The translations under genes were made by a program, and so were the position numbers. Of a stretch of DNA of 64,000 bases, positions 35,197-44,674 are shown piece after piece; the stretch's first letter is position 1, and each line of letters opens with the position of its first letter. Source of the stretch: Fen-1258 sp964449775 (GTDB lineage Bacteria; Bacteroidota; Ignavibacteria; Ignavibacteriales; Melioribacteraceae); NCBI GenBank assembly GCA_964449775.1, contig CAYVBQ010000016.1, positions 15,217-79,216 of the forward strand. The letters are read 5' to 3'. The notes beneath the pieces are model-generated. The model saw nothing but the letters and a program-made list of their open reading frames with translations, did no database searches and was not told the DNA's origin.

Positions 35197-36606
35197 TTGA
35201 TCGGCATGAAATCCCTACTCCCTTTTATTAATTATTCAATAATAATATTTCTGACATCCTTTTCTCCTTCCTACGCTCAACAACCCTCGCCTAATAAGTT
35301 GCAAACTTATAACGATCTAGCCGTTAAGATTGTTCGAACAGCTTTGATTGATAGAAAAGGATATGATTGGTTAAAAGAGCTATGTGATATTGGTCCTCGC
35401 TTGAGCGGTTCTGAAAAATCATTGAAAGCAATCCAATGGGCTGAAATAAAAATGAGGTCATGTGGATTTGATTCTGTTTGGTTACAACCAGTTATGGTTC
35501 CAAAATGGGAACGTGGAAGAACTGAAAAGGTAATTATCTCACGATCTAAAAAATATCTAAATAAAAAACTTACAATTGTTTCACTCGGCGGAAGTATTGG
35601 AACTTCAAAAAGTGGAATTACTTCAGAAGTAATAGAAGTAAAAAGTTTGGATGAAGTCAAAACACTTGGTGATAAAGCCAAAGGGAAAATAATTTTTTAC
35701 AACCGTTCCTTTGATAACGGATTACTCGGTTCATTTGAGGGATACGGTAAGGCAGTTGATCAACGAGCTAATGGAGCTATCGAAGCGGCTAAAGTTGGAG
35801 CTATTGGTGTAATCGTCCGTTCTGTTCAATCCGGATATGATAACATTCCGCACACCGGCGTAATGAATTATCAAGATGGTGTACAAAAAATTCCAAGTGC
35901 AGCCATAGGCATAGTTGACGCAGATTTCTTAAGTAAAGCTATTCAAGAAGAACCGGGTTTAAGAGTAAATATCAAGATGGATTGCGCCAACTTCCCTGAT
36001 GTTCAATCTTACAATGTCATCGGTCAACTTACCGGATCGGAAAAACCTAATGAGATCATCGTTGCAGGCGGACATTTCGATAGTTGGGATAAGGGTTGCG
36101 GCGCTCATGACGATGGTGCACCGTGTCTCCAGACAATGGAAGCACTCGACCTTCTCAAACGAGTTGGCATCAAACCCAAACGAACTATCCGCTGCGTTTT
36201 GTTTATAAATGAAGAGAACGGATTGCGCGGTGGAATTGAATATGGAAAGTTTGCGGAAGCATCCAATGAAATTCACATTGCCGCTATCGAATCCGACAGA
36301 GGCGCATTTACACCCCGCGGTTTCAATGTTACTACTGATTCCCTATCATTTCAGAAGATTCAGACATGGCTTCCAATATTAAATAAATCCGGCATAGACT
36401 GGATTCGAAGAGGCGGAAGCGGTGGAGACGTTGGGCAGATCAAAAACGCAAAAGCTCTTCTTGGATATGTTCCGGATGATCAGCGTTATATGGATCTTCA
36501 TCACTCAGATAAAGATATATTTTCTGCGGTTCATCCGCGCGAAATGGAACTTGGATCTGCCTCAATCGCAATAATGAGTTTGTTGTTGAGCGAGGAAGGA
36601 TTATAA
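35197..36606 (+). CDS. Secreted M28 family zinc aminopeptidase
   Basis: A 469-aa protein with a signal peptide ending near SYAQQ. A PA-domain-like insert (GKIIFYNRSF, GAIGVIVRSVQSG) precedes the M28 catalytic core. Zinc ligands and catalytic residues in order: His and Asp in AGGHFDSWDKG, Asp in GAHDDGA, the Glu pair in INEENGLRGG, Asp in IESDRGAF, and the final His in LHHSDKDIF. It likely removes N-terminal amino acids or cleaves dipeptides outside the cytoplasm. The start is TTG 35197, favoured by GAGG 6 nt upstream; ATG 35206 is the alternative. Confidence 0.87.
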   Translation: MIGMKSLLPFINYSIIIFLTSFSPSYAQQPSPNKLQTYNDLAVKIVRTALIDRKGYDWLKELCDIGPRLSGSEKSLKAIQWAEIKMRSCGFDSVWLQPVMVPKWERGRTEKVIISRSKKYLNKKLTIVSLGGSIGTSKSGITSEVIEVKSLDEVKTLGDKAKGKIIFYNRSFDNGLLGSFEGYGKAVDQRANGAIEAAKVGAIGVIVRSVQSGYDNIPHTGVMNYQDGVQKIPSAAIGIVDADFLSKAIQEEPGLRVNIKMDCANFPDVQSYNVIGQLTGSEKPNEIIVAGGHFDSWDKGCGAHDDGAPCLQTMEALDLLKRVGIKPKRTIRCVLFINEENGLRGGIEYGKFAEASNEIHIAAIESDRGAFTPRGFNVTTDSLSFQKIQTWLPILNKSGIDWIRRGGSGGDVGQIKNAKALLGYVPDDQRYMDLHHSDKDIFSAVHPREMELGSASIAIMSLLLSEEGL

Positions 36607-36610
36607 AAAA

Positions 36611-36635
36611 ACCCCGCTGAAGTTGCGGGGTCTTT
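36611..36635. terminator. Terminator between convergent genes
   Basis: ACCCCGC and GCGGGGT pair around TGAAGTT, with A-rich sequence on the left and TCTTT on the right, so it may serve both the M28 peptidase gene (plus) and the DUF6600-like gene (minus). Confidence 0.75.
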
Positions 36636-36657
36636 AAGAATAATGATTATTTGGATA

Positions 36658-37950
36658 TTATTTTCTTCGGTCTGAAGATCTACTCTCTTCCTTTCGCTCA
36701 CTTTTACTAGAACCTCTGTCACTCCCTTTATCATTTCCTCTATCAATTTTAGGAGTTGGTCTTTCATAAGTAGATTCACGTCGTGGTTCAACCTTTCGTT
36801 CAGTTGCAGTTGGGTTTTCGCTTCTGCTTTGTCGTTCATAAACGGGTTGACGCTCTCTTGTTGCTTCCCTATTCACAGTTTCATCTTTTCTCCTTTCAGC
36901 ACGGTCGCGTTCAGCTTTTTCCATTCTCCGATTTTCACTCTCGATGCGAATACGATCTCGTTCAGCATCTCTTTTAAATTGATCGGCAGATTGTTCTCTT
37001 TTTGATTCTTCCCGAATGCGCCCTTCATCTCTTCTTGTATCCATCCCAACATTAATTTCACGTTCTCTTTCTCTAGGACGGTCACTGCTGATTGTTCTAC
37101 CATCATCAAGCGTTAATGGAGTTCTGATTTTTTCTCTTTCAAGGGTAGAACGATTTTCGCCTCGTTTGATATCGAATTTATCGATTGTTCTCCCGTTTTC
37201 AACTTCTCTATTCGATGGTCGATAAGCGATAACTCTATCACTACGAACTTCACGACTCCTTTCAAAATCTCGATAGTTATCAACCGAAGTTATATTTCGT
37301 TCAGAAATTCTATAACCGCCCTTTCTTTCAATAAATGATCTGTCGATCCCGCCATTGATAATTCTGTCACGATCTGAATAATAATTTGTACGGTATTTTG
37401 TGCGTTCAAATATTCTTTCGCAATGTCTATCATCAAGATAATAGTTATATACTCTTCGATCATAAAAGCGATTATATCTTACAAAATTCCAGTAATTGTG
37501 ATGAGAATGCCATCTGATCGAAAAGTGAATTCCAAGATCAATATGGAAACTAGCATATGGTGGAAGTGGTGCCCATCCTATATAATCATCATCATAGCGC
37601 CATTCTACCCATGATGGTCCCCAGTCATAATCGGGTATCCAAATCCAGCCATAGTAATCATCATTATACCATCTTCCGTAATGATAGGTAGCCCACCCGA
37701 ATGGTTCGTAAGAGTCCCAATACCAACCGTCGGAAGTCCAACTCCATCGCCCTTCGGAATACGGACGCCAACGATGACTAACTCCGTTCGGACGCCAAAC
37801 AACCAAATCATTATCCAATTGAATCCATTCGCCATAAGGACGAAGAGAAGAATAAAAGAAATTGAAAGAAATCCCGAAGCCCGGTTTTGCATCTAATCTT
37901 AAGCTCATAAAAACAAAGAGAGCTGTTATTAATAAAATTGTCTTTTTCAT
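36658..37950 (-). CDS. DUF6600-type secreted protein with long charged C-terminus
   Basis: A 430-aa protein with a signal peptide of about 22 residues. Residues about 28-180 show the aromatic pattern of DUF6600 proteins: LRPYGEWIQL, WRPYSEGRWSW, GWYWDSYEPFGWATYHYGRW, GWIWIPDYDWGPSWVEWR and YIGWAPLPP. From about 200 the protein is a low-complexity Arg/Glu/Ser tail with a strong positive and negative mix, probably disordered or coiled. It is likely periplasmic or surface-bound; the function is unknown. GAGGTAAG lies before the ATG. Confidence 0.75.
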   Translation of the reverse strand: MKKTILLITALFVFMSLRLDAKPGFGISFNFFYSSLRPYGEWIQLDNDLVVWRPNGVSHRWRPYSEGRWSWTSDGWYWDSYEPFGWATYHYGRWYNDDYYGWIWIPDYDWGPSWVEWRYDDDYIGWAPLPPYASFHIDLGIHFSIRWHSHHNYWNFVRYNRFYDRRVYNYYLDDRHCERIFERTKYRTNYYSDRDRIINGGIDRSFIERKGGYRISERNITSVDNYRDFERSREVRSDRVIAYRPSNREVENGRTIDKFDIKRGENRSTLEREKIRTPLTLDDGRTISSDRPREREREINVGMDTRRDEGRIREESKREQSADQFKRDAERDRIRIESENRRMEKAERDRAERRKDETVNREATRERQPVYERQSRSENPTATERKVEPRRESTYERPTPKIDRGNDKGSDRGSSKSERKEESRSSDRRK

Positions 37951-38245
37951 GACTTACCTCGCTGATTTAGTACAGTCCCATACGCACAAGGAATGTGCCA
38001 CTAAAATAGTGCAGAAAATCAGCGAAATGAATTCGCTTTTTGTGAAAATGTTCAATGAAAAAGACAAAGAATTTAGTTTTGAATACAATTCAATTATGCT
38101 GAGATTCTTAAGAAGCTATCCATTCTTGATGTGAAGGAATGCCAAAGGAAAAATTTATAAAACAACTCCATTTGTGGTATGGCAGAGACCGGGGAAAAAG
38201 TTTAGAACGTGAGTTTAAAGAAATTCTCTGCTGATTAGAGATATT

Positions 38246-39028
38246 TCATTGTACTGATTTTTTATCGAAGATTTTGAATTCGATATTTATTGTGGCATTC
38301 GTTTCTACTGCTACACCGTTACTTTTCCCGGGAATGAATTTTGTTTTTCTGAGTACTTCTTGCGCCGCCTCATCGCAACCTAAACCGAGCTTTTTTAGAA
38401 CTTGTGTCTTAATAACTTCACCCTGAGTGTTGATTGTTGCAATAATAGTTACCGTTCCTTCTAAGCCGTATCGCAAAGCATGTTCGGGATAAATAAGACT
38501 ATCATGAATAACCTTCATACCACCAATTGGCACCGGACAAACTTGAACGTCGCATAACAATTCTTTTTCCGGTAAAACGTTTTGTTGCTTATTCCCAACT
38601 GGTGAAGGCCCAAGGGAAGCGTGATGAGCGGGGTCGAAAGTAAAAACTTGTTTCTGTATTTGTATTCCGTCGGAATAATTAATGAGTTCCTTGAGTTGAC
38701 CGTTTTCGAAATATCTCCGTTGAGAGCCATCTTTTATTCCAGTTTTAACAAAATATTCCTCTTTCATCAAACCGGTTGCATAATATTCTCTAACATAACC
38801 ATCAAGAATTCCTTGGCTGTAGTTTTTTCCCGTTTTAACTTTCCCATTAGCAAAATAAGTTATATAGGCACCATCAAGAACATCGTTTACATACGAAGCT
38901 TCCGATTGTACTGTCCCATCGGCATAATAACTCTTTACAATTCCATTCTGTGCTTGCACAATTTGAAACGAAATGAATAATAAAGCAGTTATGAAATAAA
39001 ATTTATTTTTTAACGGGTTATTCCGCAT
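38246..39028 (-). CDS. MORN-repeat protein with TonB C-terminal domain
   Basis: About 260 residues from ATG 39028, which opens a signal peptide (KFYFITALLFISFQIVQAQ); a GTG at 39058 overlapping the res stop is the alternative. Residues about 25-130 hold four MORN/YwqK-type repeats (YYADGTVQSEASY, YFANGKVKTGKNY, YYATGLMKEEYF, YFENGQLKELINY). The last 90 residues form a TonB C-terminal domain (YPEHALRYGLEGTVTIIATI, LGLGCDEAAQEVLRKTKF). No transmembrane anchor or Pro-rich spacer is seen after the signal, so it is an envelope protein rather than canonical TonB. Confidence 0.75.
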   Translation of the reverse strand: MRNNPLKNKFYFITALLFISFQIVQAQNGIVKSYYADGTVQSEASYVNDVLDGAYITYFANGKVKTGKNYSQGILDGYVREYYATGLMKEEYFVKTGIKDGSQRRYFENGQLKELINYSDGIQIQKQVFTFDPAHHASLGPSPVGNKQQNVLPEKELLCDVQVCPVPIGGMKVIHDSLIYPEHALRYGLEGTVTIIATINTQGEVIKTQVLKKLGLGCDEAAQEVLRKTKFIPGKSNGVAVETNATINIEFKIFDKKSVQ

Positions 39029-39054
39029 TAGTCTATACGATATGGATAAAGGGA

Positions 39055-41748
39055 TCACTGCGTAAGCTCACTAACTTTTGTTACGGATTTATAAGTAACT
39101 TCTGGAAATTCTTCGAAGTGTTTTTTACCGCATTTAATTTTGTAATTCTCTGATGAGTACAGTTTCTGTGGATCTAAAGAGTATTTAGTTTCAGCAACAA
39201 AGTAAATCTTTTCATCATTCTTCAGTATCAAAGCCCAGTCGGGATTATACGTTCCTATTGGAGTATTAATAACAAACCAATAAGGGAGCTTTATATAGAA
39301 CTCTATATTTTCATTCGATTCACAGTCTATAGCAAATTGTTCTTCCACTTTTGACTGATACTCGATATAATTATATAAAGTTTTGCTTTGTTTTTTTACT
39401 TCATACAAATTATCGCGATATGCCTCTAGCTCATCCTTGGCAAAAAGCTCCATGCTGTAATAGTCTGTATCGCCTATCTTCTCGTATTTAATTCCTTCAA
39501 TCATTAGAGTTGTAAGAACATCATTGATTTGTTTTACTACATTATCTAAAAACAGTTGTGGATTTTTTAGAACGTCGTTTAATCGTTTTGATTCTTTAAG
39601 AATTCGAATAATAGTTGATCGTGTTAGTTCTGTTCTATTTTGGATATAACCAGCTAAATCGGGGATTTCCATTCCGTAATCGTTTATTCGATAGACACCA
39701 AAATTTAATTGCTTACCTTCAACCCCTTCCTTCACAATATCAACACCGGTTTTAATAGATTTTATTATTGGTGTAGTGATCTCAGGCATCTTATTAATTG
39801 CTTTTGCTGTTTGAGAAATTAAATCTTCTGTTGAGTAGTTTACATGGTAGCGAGTTTTATGTTTTATCTTATTCCATAAATCCAAAAAGTTCTTGTCTAG
39901 TTGATAACCTTTTTTGAGTTTTATTTTTTCACGATCTCTTTTATCCTTTATTCTTCCGGTGAAATTAACTCCACAATCTTCTTCAATTTCTTTTTGAAGT
40001 TTACGGGCAAAATCTTCATAGCTTTCATTTGCAAAGACTGTTAAGCGGTTGATGTTCTTATCCCTTATTCTAATACCGGATTGATCTACGCAAAGACGTA
40101 AACCCCTGCCAATTTCTTGCCGCTTTTTCATTTCAGAAGTCGTTTCATTAAGGGTACATATCTGAAAAACATTAGGATTGTCCCATCCTTCTCTAAGTGC
40201 GGAGTGACTGAAGATGAAACGAAGCGGTTCATTGACATCTAATAGTCTTTCTTTATCCTTCATTATTAAATGGTAAGTATCATCATCTTCTTTTGACTCA
40301 CCGGATTTTGAATCTCTATACTTTCCGGTTTTATCTTGAGCGAAATAACCATTGTGAACTTTATCAATTTCATGATTCAACAGTGTCGGATATTTCTTTT
40401 GATAAATGGCATAAATCTCTTCGAACCATTCAGCAAATTTCCCTTTAATGATATTGCCGGAAGTATCATATCCACGATAGTTGGCAACCCGATCAATAAA
40501 GAAAAGTGAGAGTACTTTTATACCCAAATCCTTTAGTTTCAATTCTTTTATGAAGTGTTCTTCAACTGCTTTCTGAATCTGAATTTTCATTATCTGGTCT
40601 TGTAAAGCCCCTTGTGTTTCACCAAGCTTTAGGACTGTACCCTCGGATAATTCAATTAGACCATCTGCATAGTTGATTGTGCTGACTAGTAAATCTTTGT
40701 ATTGTTCACGGTTTCCGGAGAGTTTGTAAAGATCATAGTTTTTTGAATCAACTTTTACGGATTTTCTTTGAACTCCGTTATCAGAATCAACATCAATCTT
40801 TAGCTTTGCTGTAACTTTTGTTTTTGCTGTTTTAATATCTTCAAGTTTTATAAACGCTTTGTTAAAATCATTTTCTGAGAATACGGAATCAACTTCTATT
40901 TGTTTAACCAAACCAAGATCGTATGCTTTAACAGGATCGAGCTTGTAGATGAGATTATAAATATATTTATGTGTAGCCGAATATCTTAGGACAAATAACG
41001 GATTGAGATTTGTAATACCTTTTTTGCGAATATCGGTTTCCATGTTTTGAGGTTCATCGAGAATTACAATCGGATTTGTTGATTGAATATACTCGATTGG
41101 TTTCTTGCCGTTTGTGCTGTCCCGATACTGATTAATAATATTTGAGTCTTTGGTAAACGAATCAATATTTATTATGAGTATTTGAATAGCATTATTAGTT
41201 GCAAAACTCTTTAACTGAGGAAGCCGTTTTGAATCATATACATAATAATTTATTGGCGGGCGGTTATACAATAATTGAAAGTGTTCGTCTGTAATCTCAA
41301 GGTTTTTTAGAACTCCTTCTCTGATTGCTATACTAGGGACTACTATTACAAACTTTGTGAATCCGTAAAGTTTATTCAGTTCATAAAAGGTACGGAGATA
41401 AACATATGTTTTTCCGGTACCGGTTTCCATTTCTACAGTGAAATTTGGAAAGGCAGTGTTTACTTTAATTTCTTCTTTGTTCTCTGCAATATCTGTATAG
41501 GTTATAAAATCAAGCTTAGATGAAATATCAATTTCGTTTTCTTTTTGTACACTTTTTAGATTATTTAAAATATCTGATTGAGATAGGTTGAGCTGATTTC
41601 CAAATCCAAGATCGCCGAAGCCAAGTCCATTACTATTAGCTGTTAATTCAAATTCACCCTTACTAAGTGATTGTCCTTCGAATAGTTTTACAACAGACTC
41701 GATAGCATCTATTTGGTATTCTTGTTTAGAATCAAAATGGAGTTTCAT
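39055..41748 (-). CDS. res: Type III restriction enzyme, Res subunit
   Basis: An 897-aa protein. The SF2 helicase motor shows EMETGTGKTYVYLRT (motif I, near 107), VVPSIAIREGVL (Ia), ILDEPQNM (motif II, DEPQ rather than DEAH), LRYSATHKY (III), FSHSALREGWDNPNVFQICT and QEIGRGLRLCV (V-VI). The C-terminal nuclease shows YNPDWALILKNDEKIYFVAE followed by TK, a PD-(D/E)xK arrangement. It cleaves DNA after ATP-driven signalling from inversely oriented sites, with Mod. Its ATG overlaps the herA-like stop by 4 nt; it is the last gene of the mod-SIR2-HerA-res set. Confidence 0.9.
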   Translation of the reverse strand: MKLHFDSKQEYQIDAIESVVKLFEGQSLSKGEFELTANSNGLGFGDLGFGNQLNLSQSDILNNLKSVQKENEIDISSKLDFITYTDIAENKEEIKVNTAFPNFTVEMETGTGKTYVYLRTFYELNKLYGFTKFVIVVPSIAIREGVLKNLEITDEHFQLLYNRPPINYYVYDSKRLPQLKSFATNNAIQILIINIDSFTKDSNIINQYRDSTNGKKPIEYIQSTNPIVILDEPQNMETDIRKKGITNLNPLFVLRYSATHKYIYNLIYKLDPVKAYDLGLVKQIEVDSVFSENDFNKAFIKLEDIKTAKTKVTAKLKIDVDSDNGVQRKSVKVDSKNYDLYKLSGNREQYKDLLVSTINYADGLIELSEGTVLKLGETQGALQDQIMKIQIQKAVEEHFIKELKLKDLGIKVLSLFFIDRVANYRGYDTSGNIIKGKFAEWFEEIYAIYQKKYPTLLNHEIDKVHNGYFAQDKTGKYRDSKSGESKEDDDTYHLIMKDKERLLDVNEPLRFIFSHSALREGWDNPNVFQICTLNETTSEMKKRQEIGRGLRLCVDQSGIRIRDKNINRLTVFANESYEDFARKLQKEIEEDCGVNFTGRIKDKRDREKIKLKKGYQLDKNFLDLWNKIKHKTRYHVNYSTEDLISQTAKAINKMPEITTPIIKSIKTGVDIVKEGVEGKQLNFGVYRINDYGMEIPDLAGYIQNRTELTRSTIIRILKESKRLNDVLKNPQLFLDNVVKQINDVLTTLMIEGIKYEKIGDTDYYSMELFAKDELEAYRDNLYEVKKQSKTLYNYIEYQSKVEEQFAIDCESNENIEFYIKLPYWFVINTPIGTYNPDWALILKNDEKIYFVAETKYSLDPQKLYSSENYKIKCGKKHFEEFPEVTYKSVTKVSELTQ

Positions 41749-43478
41749 ATAGTTATAACAGGAATTGCAATAGGCGTTTTAGAATCTGGTTCATACTTAG
41801 GCATATTAATTTTTAATATGATTGGCATTGGAATGTCAACACCAAGTATAATAGCTTCACCCTCAGACAATATTGGTAAAAAGGATAATACCGATTTGTT
41901 TGCTTCTTGACAGGCATTTGAAACAATCTCTTTATCTTTTTCATTGATTAACCTATGAATTATAAAAGTGCCAACTTGACTAAGCGTCCCTATTGGTATA
42001 TCCCTAGGCATTTGTGTGGCTAAAACAAGAAAGAGACCATACTTTCTACACTCTTTTGCTATTACGTCGAAAGAATCTAAGGAAACCAAGTCAAAAAATT
42101 CATCCTTAACAGATTTATTTAAAAATTGATGAGCCTCATCTAAAAATAAAACAATAGGATTATTTTTGAATGAGCTTTTTCTAGCCGCCTCAAGAAAATA
42201 CTTCCCAAGAGCATTTACCAATACTTCCCTTAAGTTAAATTCATAATCAACACTCTCAAGGTTAATTCGTAAAACTCTTTTATCATTATTATTGAGAAAT
42301 TGTTCAATGATAATTCTTAGTTCTGATGCGTCTGTCTTTAGCTTGTCAAATCCTAATGCACTTTTAAAACTAGTATTACTTAATAAAGAATTAAGTCTAA
42401 CTATCAAGCTAGTACAATTCTCATAAGCTCGTTGATCAGCCCCTCCCCATAGATTATAATTGATGGAATTAAAGGGTGCCTCATAAACACATTCGTTGAG
42501 TATTTGATTAGATAAATTTCTAATTACAAAATCAGCATTTATAGATTCAACTTCATCAAGATGATCTTGATATGCCGTCTTGAATGGAGTTTTATTTTGA
42601 CTTGCCTTGACTAACAAACCATTCTGTATAATCATACCAGTAGGAATATTCTGACTTCTGTTTACTGCTTCGACAAGCTTTAAGCTTTTTATCGCTTCTA
42701 ATAATTTCGGCGATTGTACTTGACCTCCAGGACGTAAAAGAACAAATATGTCGCCTATGGTAAGGTTAGAATAATGGAAAAATGTGTCTGATGAAATGGT
42801 TACAGTTTGAACAGCAGAATCATTACATAGATCTTTATATTCTCCAGAGGGATCAATCAACACCCCTTTACCATGATTATTAATTAATTCTTCTATAATC
42901 TTTGATAAAGTATAACTTTTACCGCCTCCAGTCGTTCCAATTATGGCGCAATGCCTAGATAATATTGCTTGAGATGAAATTTTTACATTTGTAGCATAAT
43001 CTATATTTAGTTTACCTAAATCAAAAAGAGAGGGATTATTTTCAGAATTATTATTTACACCAATTTGTTGAAAGAAATCAGCGAATGTTTTACCGGAACA
43101 GATGAATACTTTTGCTCCAATTGTCGGTAATTGATTTATACCTTTTTTAATTTTTCTATTAAAGAAATCAAAGCCTAGTAAGATCTCTATTTTACCTACT
43201 GGATGAAAGTCTTCTCTGTAAAACGAGCTTTCATTAAGCTCTAATCGCTCACTTTCAGGTAGTGCCATCTCAATAATTTTTCCTAGAAACCCCAAGTTGT
43301 CACCTTCAATGGCCACATAGCTACCTACCATACCAGGATAGTTTTGTTCTCCAGCGTAATTAAATGTTTTTAATAATATTGAGGAGGGGAAATGCACTTT
43401 AACAAAACCAGGAGACACAAAACTCACGTACCCTACAAAATGGTTGTGATCGAAAGGATTTATTAATTTATTACTCAT
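41745..43478 (-). CDS. HerA-like ATPase (DUF87/FtsK-HerA family)
   Basis: A 577-aa hexameric-type ATPase. An N-terminal HAS-barrel-like beta region (about 10-130) precedes Walker A at GTTGGGKSYT (181-190), VLIDPSGEYKD, and Walker B VLFLDEAHQFLN near 455; ATQMPRDIP and LVNALGKYFLEAARKS follow the HerA pattern, with an Arg-finger candidate in FIIHRLINEKD. HerA partners in defence systems form complexes with nuclease or NAD-degrading effectors. It overlaps the SIR2 gene by 8 nt and res by 4 nt, so all three are probably coupled. It is not a type III R-M component by itself. Confidence 0.85.
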   Translation of the reverse strand: MSNKLINPFDHNHFVGYVSFVSPGFVKVHFPSSILLKTFNYAGEQNYPGMVGSYVAIEGDNLGFLGKIIEMALPESERLELNESSFYREDFHPVGKIEILLGFDFFNRKIKKGINQLPTIGAKVFICSGKTFADFFQQIGVNNNSENNPSLFDLGKLNIDYATNVKISSQAILSRHCAIIGTTGGGKSYTLSKIIEELINNHGKGVLIDPSGEYKDLCNDSAVQTVTISSDTFFHYSNLTIGDIFVLLRPGGQVQSPKLLEAIKSLKLVEAVNRSQNIPTGMIIQNGLLVKASQNKTPFKTAYQDHLDEVESINADFVIRNLSNQILNECVYEAPFNSINYNLWGGADQRAYENCTSLIVRLNSLLSNTSFKSALGFDKLKTDASELRIIIEQFLNNNDKRVLRINLESVDYEFNLREVLVNALGKYFLEAARKSSFKNNPIVLFLDEAHQFLNKSVKDEFFDLVSLDSFDVIAKECRKYGLFLVLATQMPRDIPIGTLSQVGTFIIHRLINEKDKEIVSNACQEANKSVLSFLPILSEGEAIILGVDIPMPIILKINMPKYEPDSKTPIAIPVITI

Positions 43479-44673
43479 TTGGTTTATTATAAATTTCTTC
43501 GAGAATATCTTCCTTTGTAGTCGTATTTATCTCAGGATAATTTCTAGAAAAATCTTCAAAGGTCTCTTGTATTAAACAAATCCTAGAATCAAGCGAAGCC
43601 TTTCCTTTGAACCATCTCCAGTTATCAGAGTCTCCAATATTTTTATCGACAATGAATAGCTCAAAGCTTGGATTTTGTGAAACTACTTCCTTCAAAACAG
43701 AAGTAATATGTTTGTCATTTAAACTGAAGCCAATGCAGATGACTAGTACATTTTCTTTTCTGAGTTCGGCTTGAAGACGAGCCATCATTTCGAAAAATGG
43801 TTGTTCATATGATAGCTCATATTTAGAATCGTTTGGATATATAATTAGAGGTTTTTCCGGATTATCTTTAATTATTATCTGATCCCCGCTTTTAGTCCAA
43901 TCAATTGACCCGTGTATTTTGTATATATGGGCAACTTTAGTTAAATAATTTTCTTCAGCATTAATTCTACTATTTTCTCTTAAAACGAAATCAATCTTAA
44001 ATAGTTTTCCATTGTAAGTTCGTGGAGTTGAGTATGAAAATCCATCAATTAATATGAATCCGGCATTTGAGGCTGCTTGTTCGAATAATGTATCGTAATT
44101 CAAAGTAAAAATCTTGGCTCTAGGATATTTTAATTTTCGCTTCGCTAATTTATTAAGTAATATTTCATGAGGAGAGTTTGCTGGAAGAGCGATAGTGCAT
44201 TCTTCTTTAATTATTTTTTCTATTTTGTTTAAAGTTGCGGTGATATCAACGTCTTCAAATTTAGTTGAAAACTCGATGGCACGCTTTGCATATGATAACA
44301 GACTTTCTAAATTAGAATCTGCATATGAATTGTATTCAATTTTACCACAAAACGATTCTAGTTTTATAGTCTCATCCTCTTTAACAATCGACCATAATTG
44401 GGTCATTGTTTTACCTTTTTTTTCACCAAGTCCAATACTTACTGAAGAACCGGCTCCAGATAATATGATCAAGTTTTCATATTGCTTTTCTGCCTTTTTT
44501 CTATAAAACTCCCGTGAGCACTTTATTGCTATAGCTTTTTTTTCATCACTAGTGTAGGATTGATTATTCTTCGGGTTAGTGTTTATTTCTTCATTACCGA
44601 CAATTAACTTATCAGCTACATCATCATAAGTGATATTGTAATCTTTTGTTAAAAGGTAAGATATTTCAGCCAT
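43471..44673 (-). CDS. SIR2-family NAD-hydrolase-type effector
   Basis: A 400-aa protein with a SIR2-like Rossmann fold: LSGAGSSVSIG at about 71-81 (NAD-binding GAG), LNYDTLFEQAA with the N-x-D motif near residue 195, YKIHGSIDW with the catalytic His near 250, and VICIGFSLNDKHI near 310. The GIPDFR loop of deacetylase sirtuins is absent, as in defence-type SIR2 NADases, and the zinc-binding Cys set is missing. It lies 1 nt after mod and overlaps the HerA gene by 8 nt. NAD depletion upon phage detection, with HerA, is inferred from known SIR2-HerA systems. Confidence 0.85.
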   Translation of the reverse strand: MAEISYLLTKDYNITYDDVADKLIVGNEEINTNPKNNQSYTSDEKKAIAIKCSREFYRKKAEKQYENLIILSGAGSSVSIGLGEKKGKTMTQLWSIVKEDETIKLESFCGKIEYNSYADSNLESLLSYAKRAIEFSTKFEDVDITATLNKIEKIIKEECTIALPANSPHEILLNKLAKRKLKYPRAKIFTLNYDTLFEQAASNAGFILIDGFSYSTPRTYNGKLFKIDFVLRENSRINAEENYLTKVAHIYKIHGSIDWTKSGDQIIIKDNPEKPLIIYPNDSKYELSYEQPFFEMMARLQAELRKENVLVICIGFSLNDKHITSVLKEVVSQNPSFELFIVDKNIGDSDNWRWFKGKASLDSRICLIQETFEDFSRNYPEINTTTKEDILEEIYNKPNE

Positions 44674-44674
44674 T

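Noticed and set aside
37949..38134. Plus-strand ORF upstream of the DUF6600 gene
   Set aside because: No Shine-Dalgarno sequence and it overlaps the start and leader of the minus-strand gene; the sequence has no recognisable domain.
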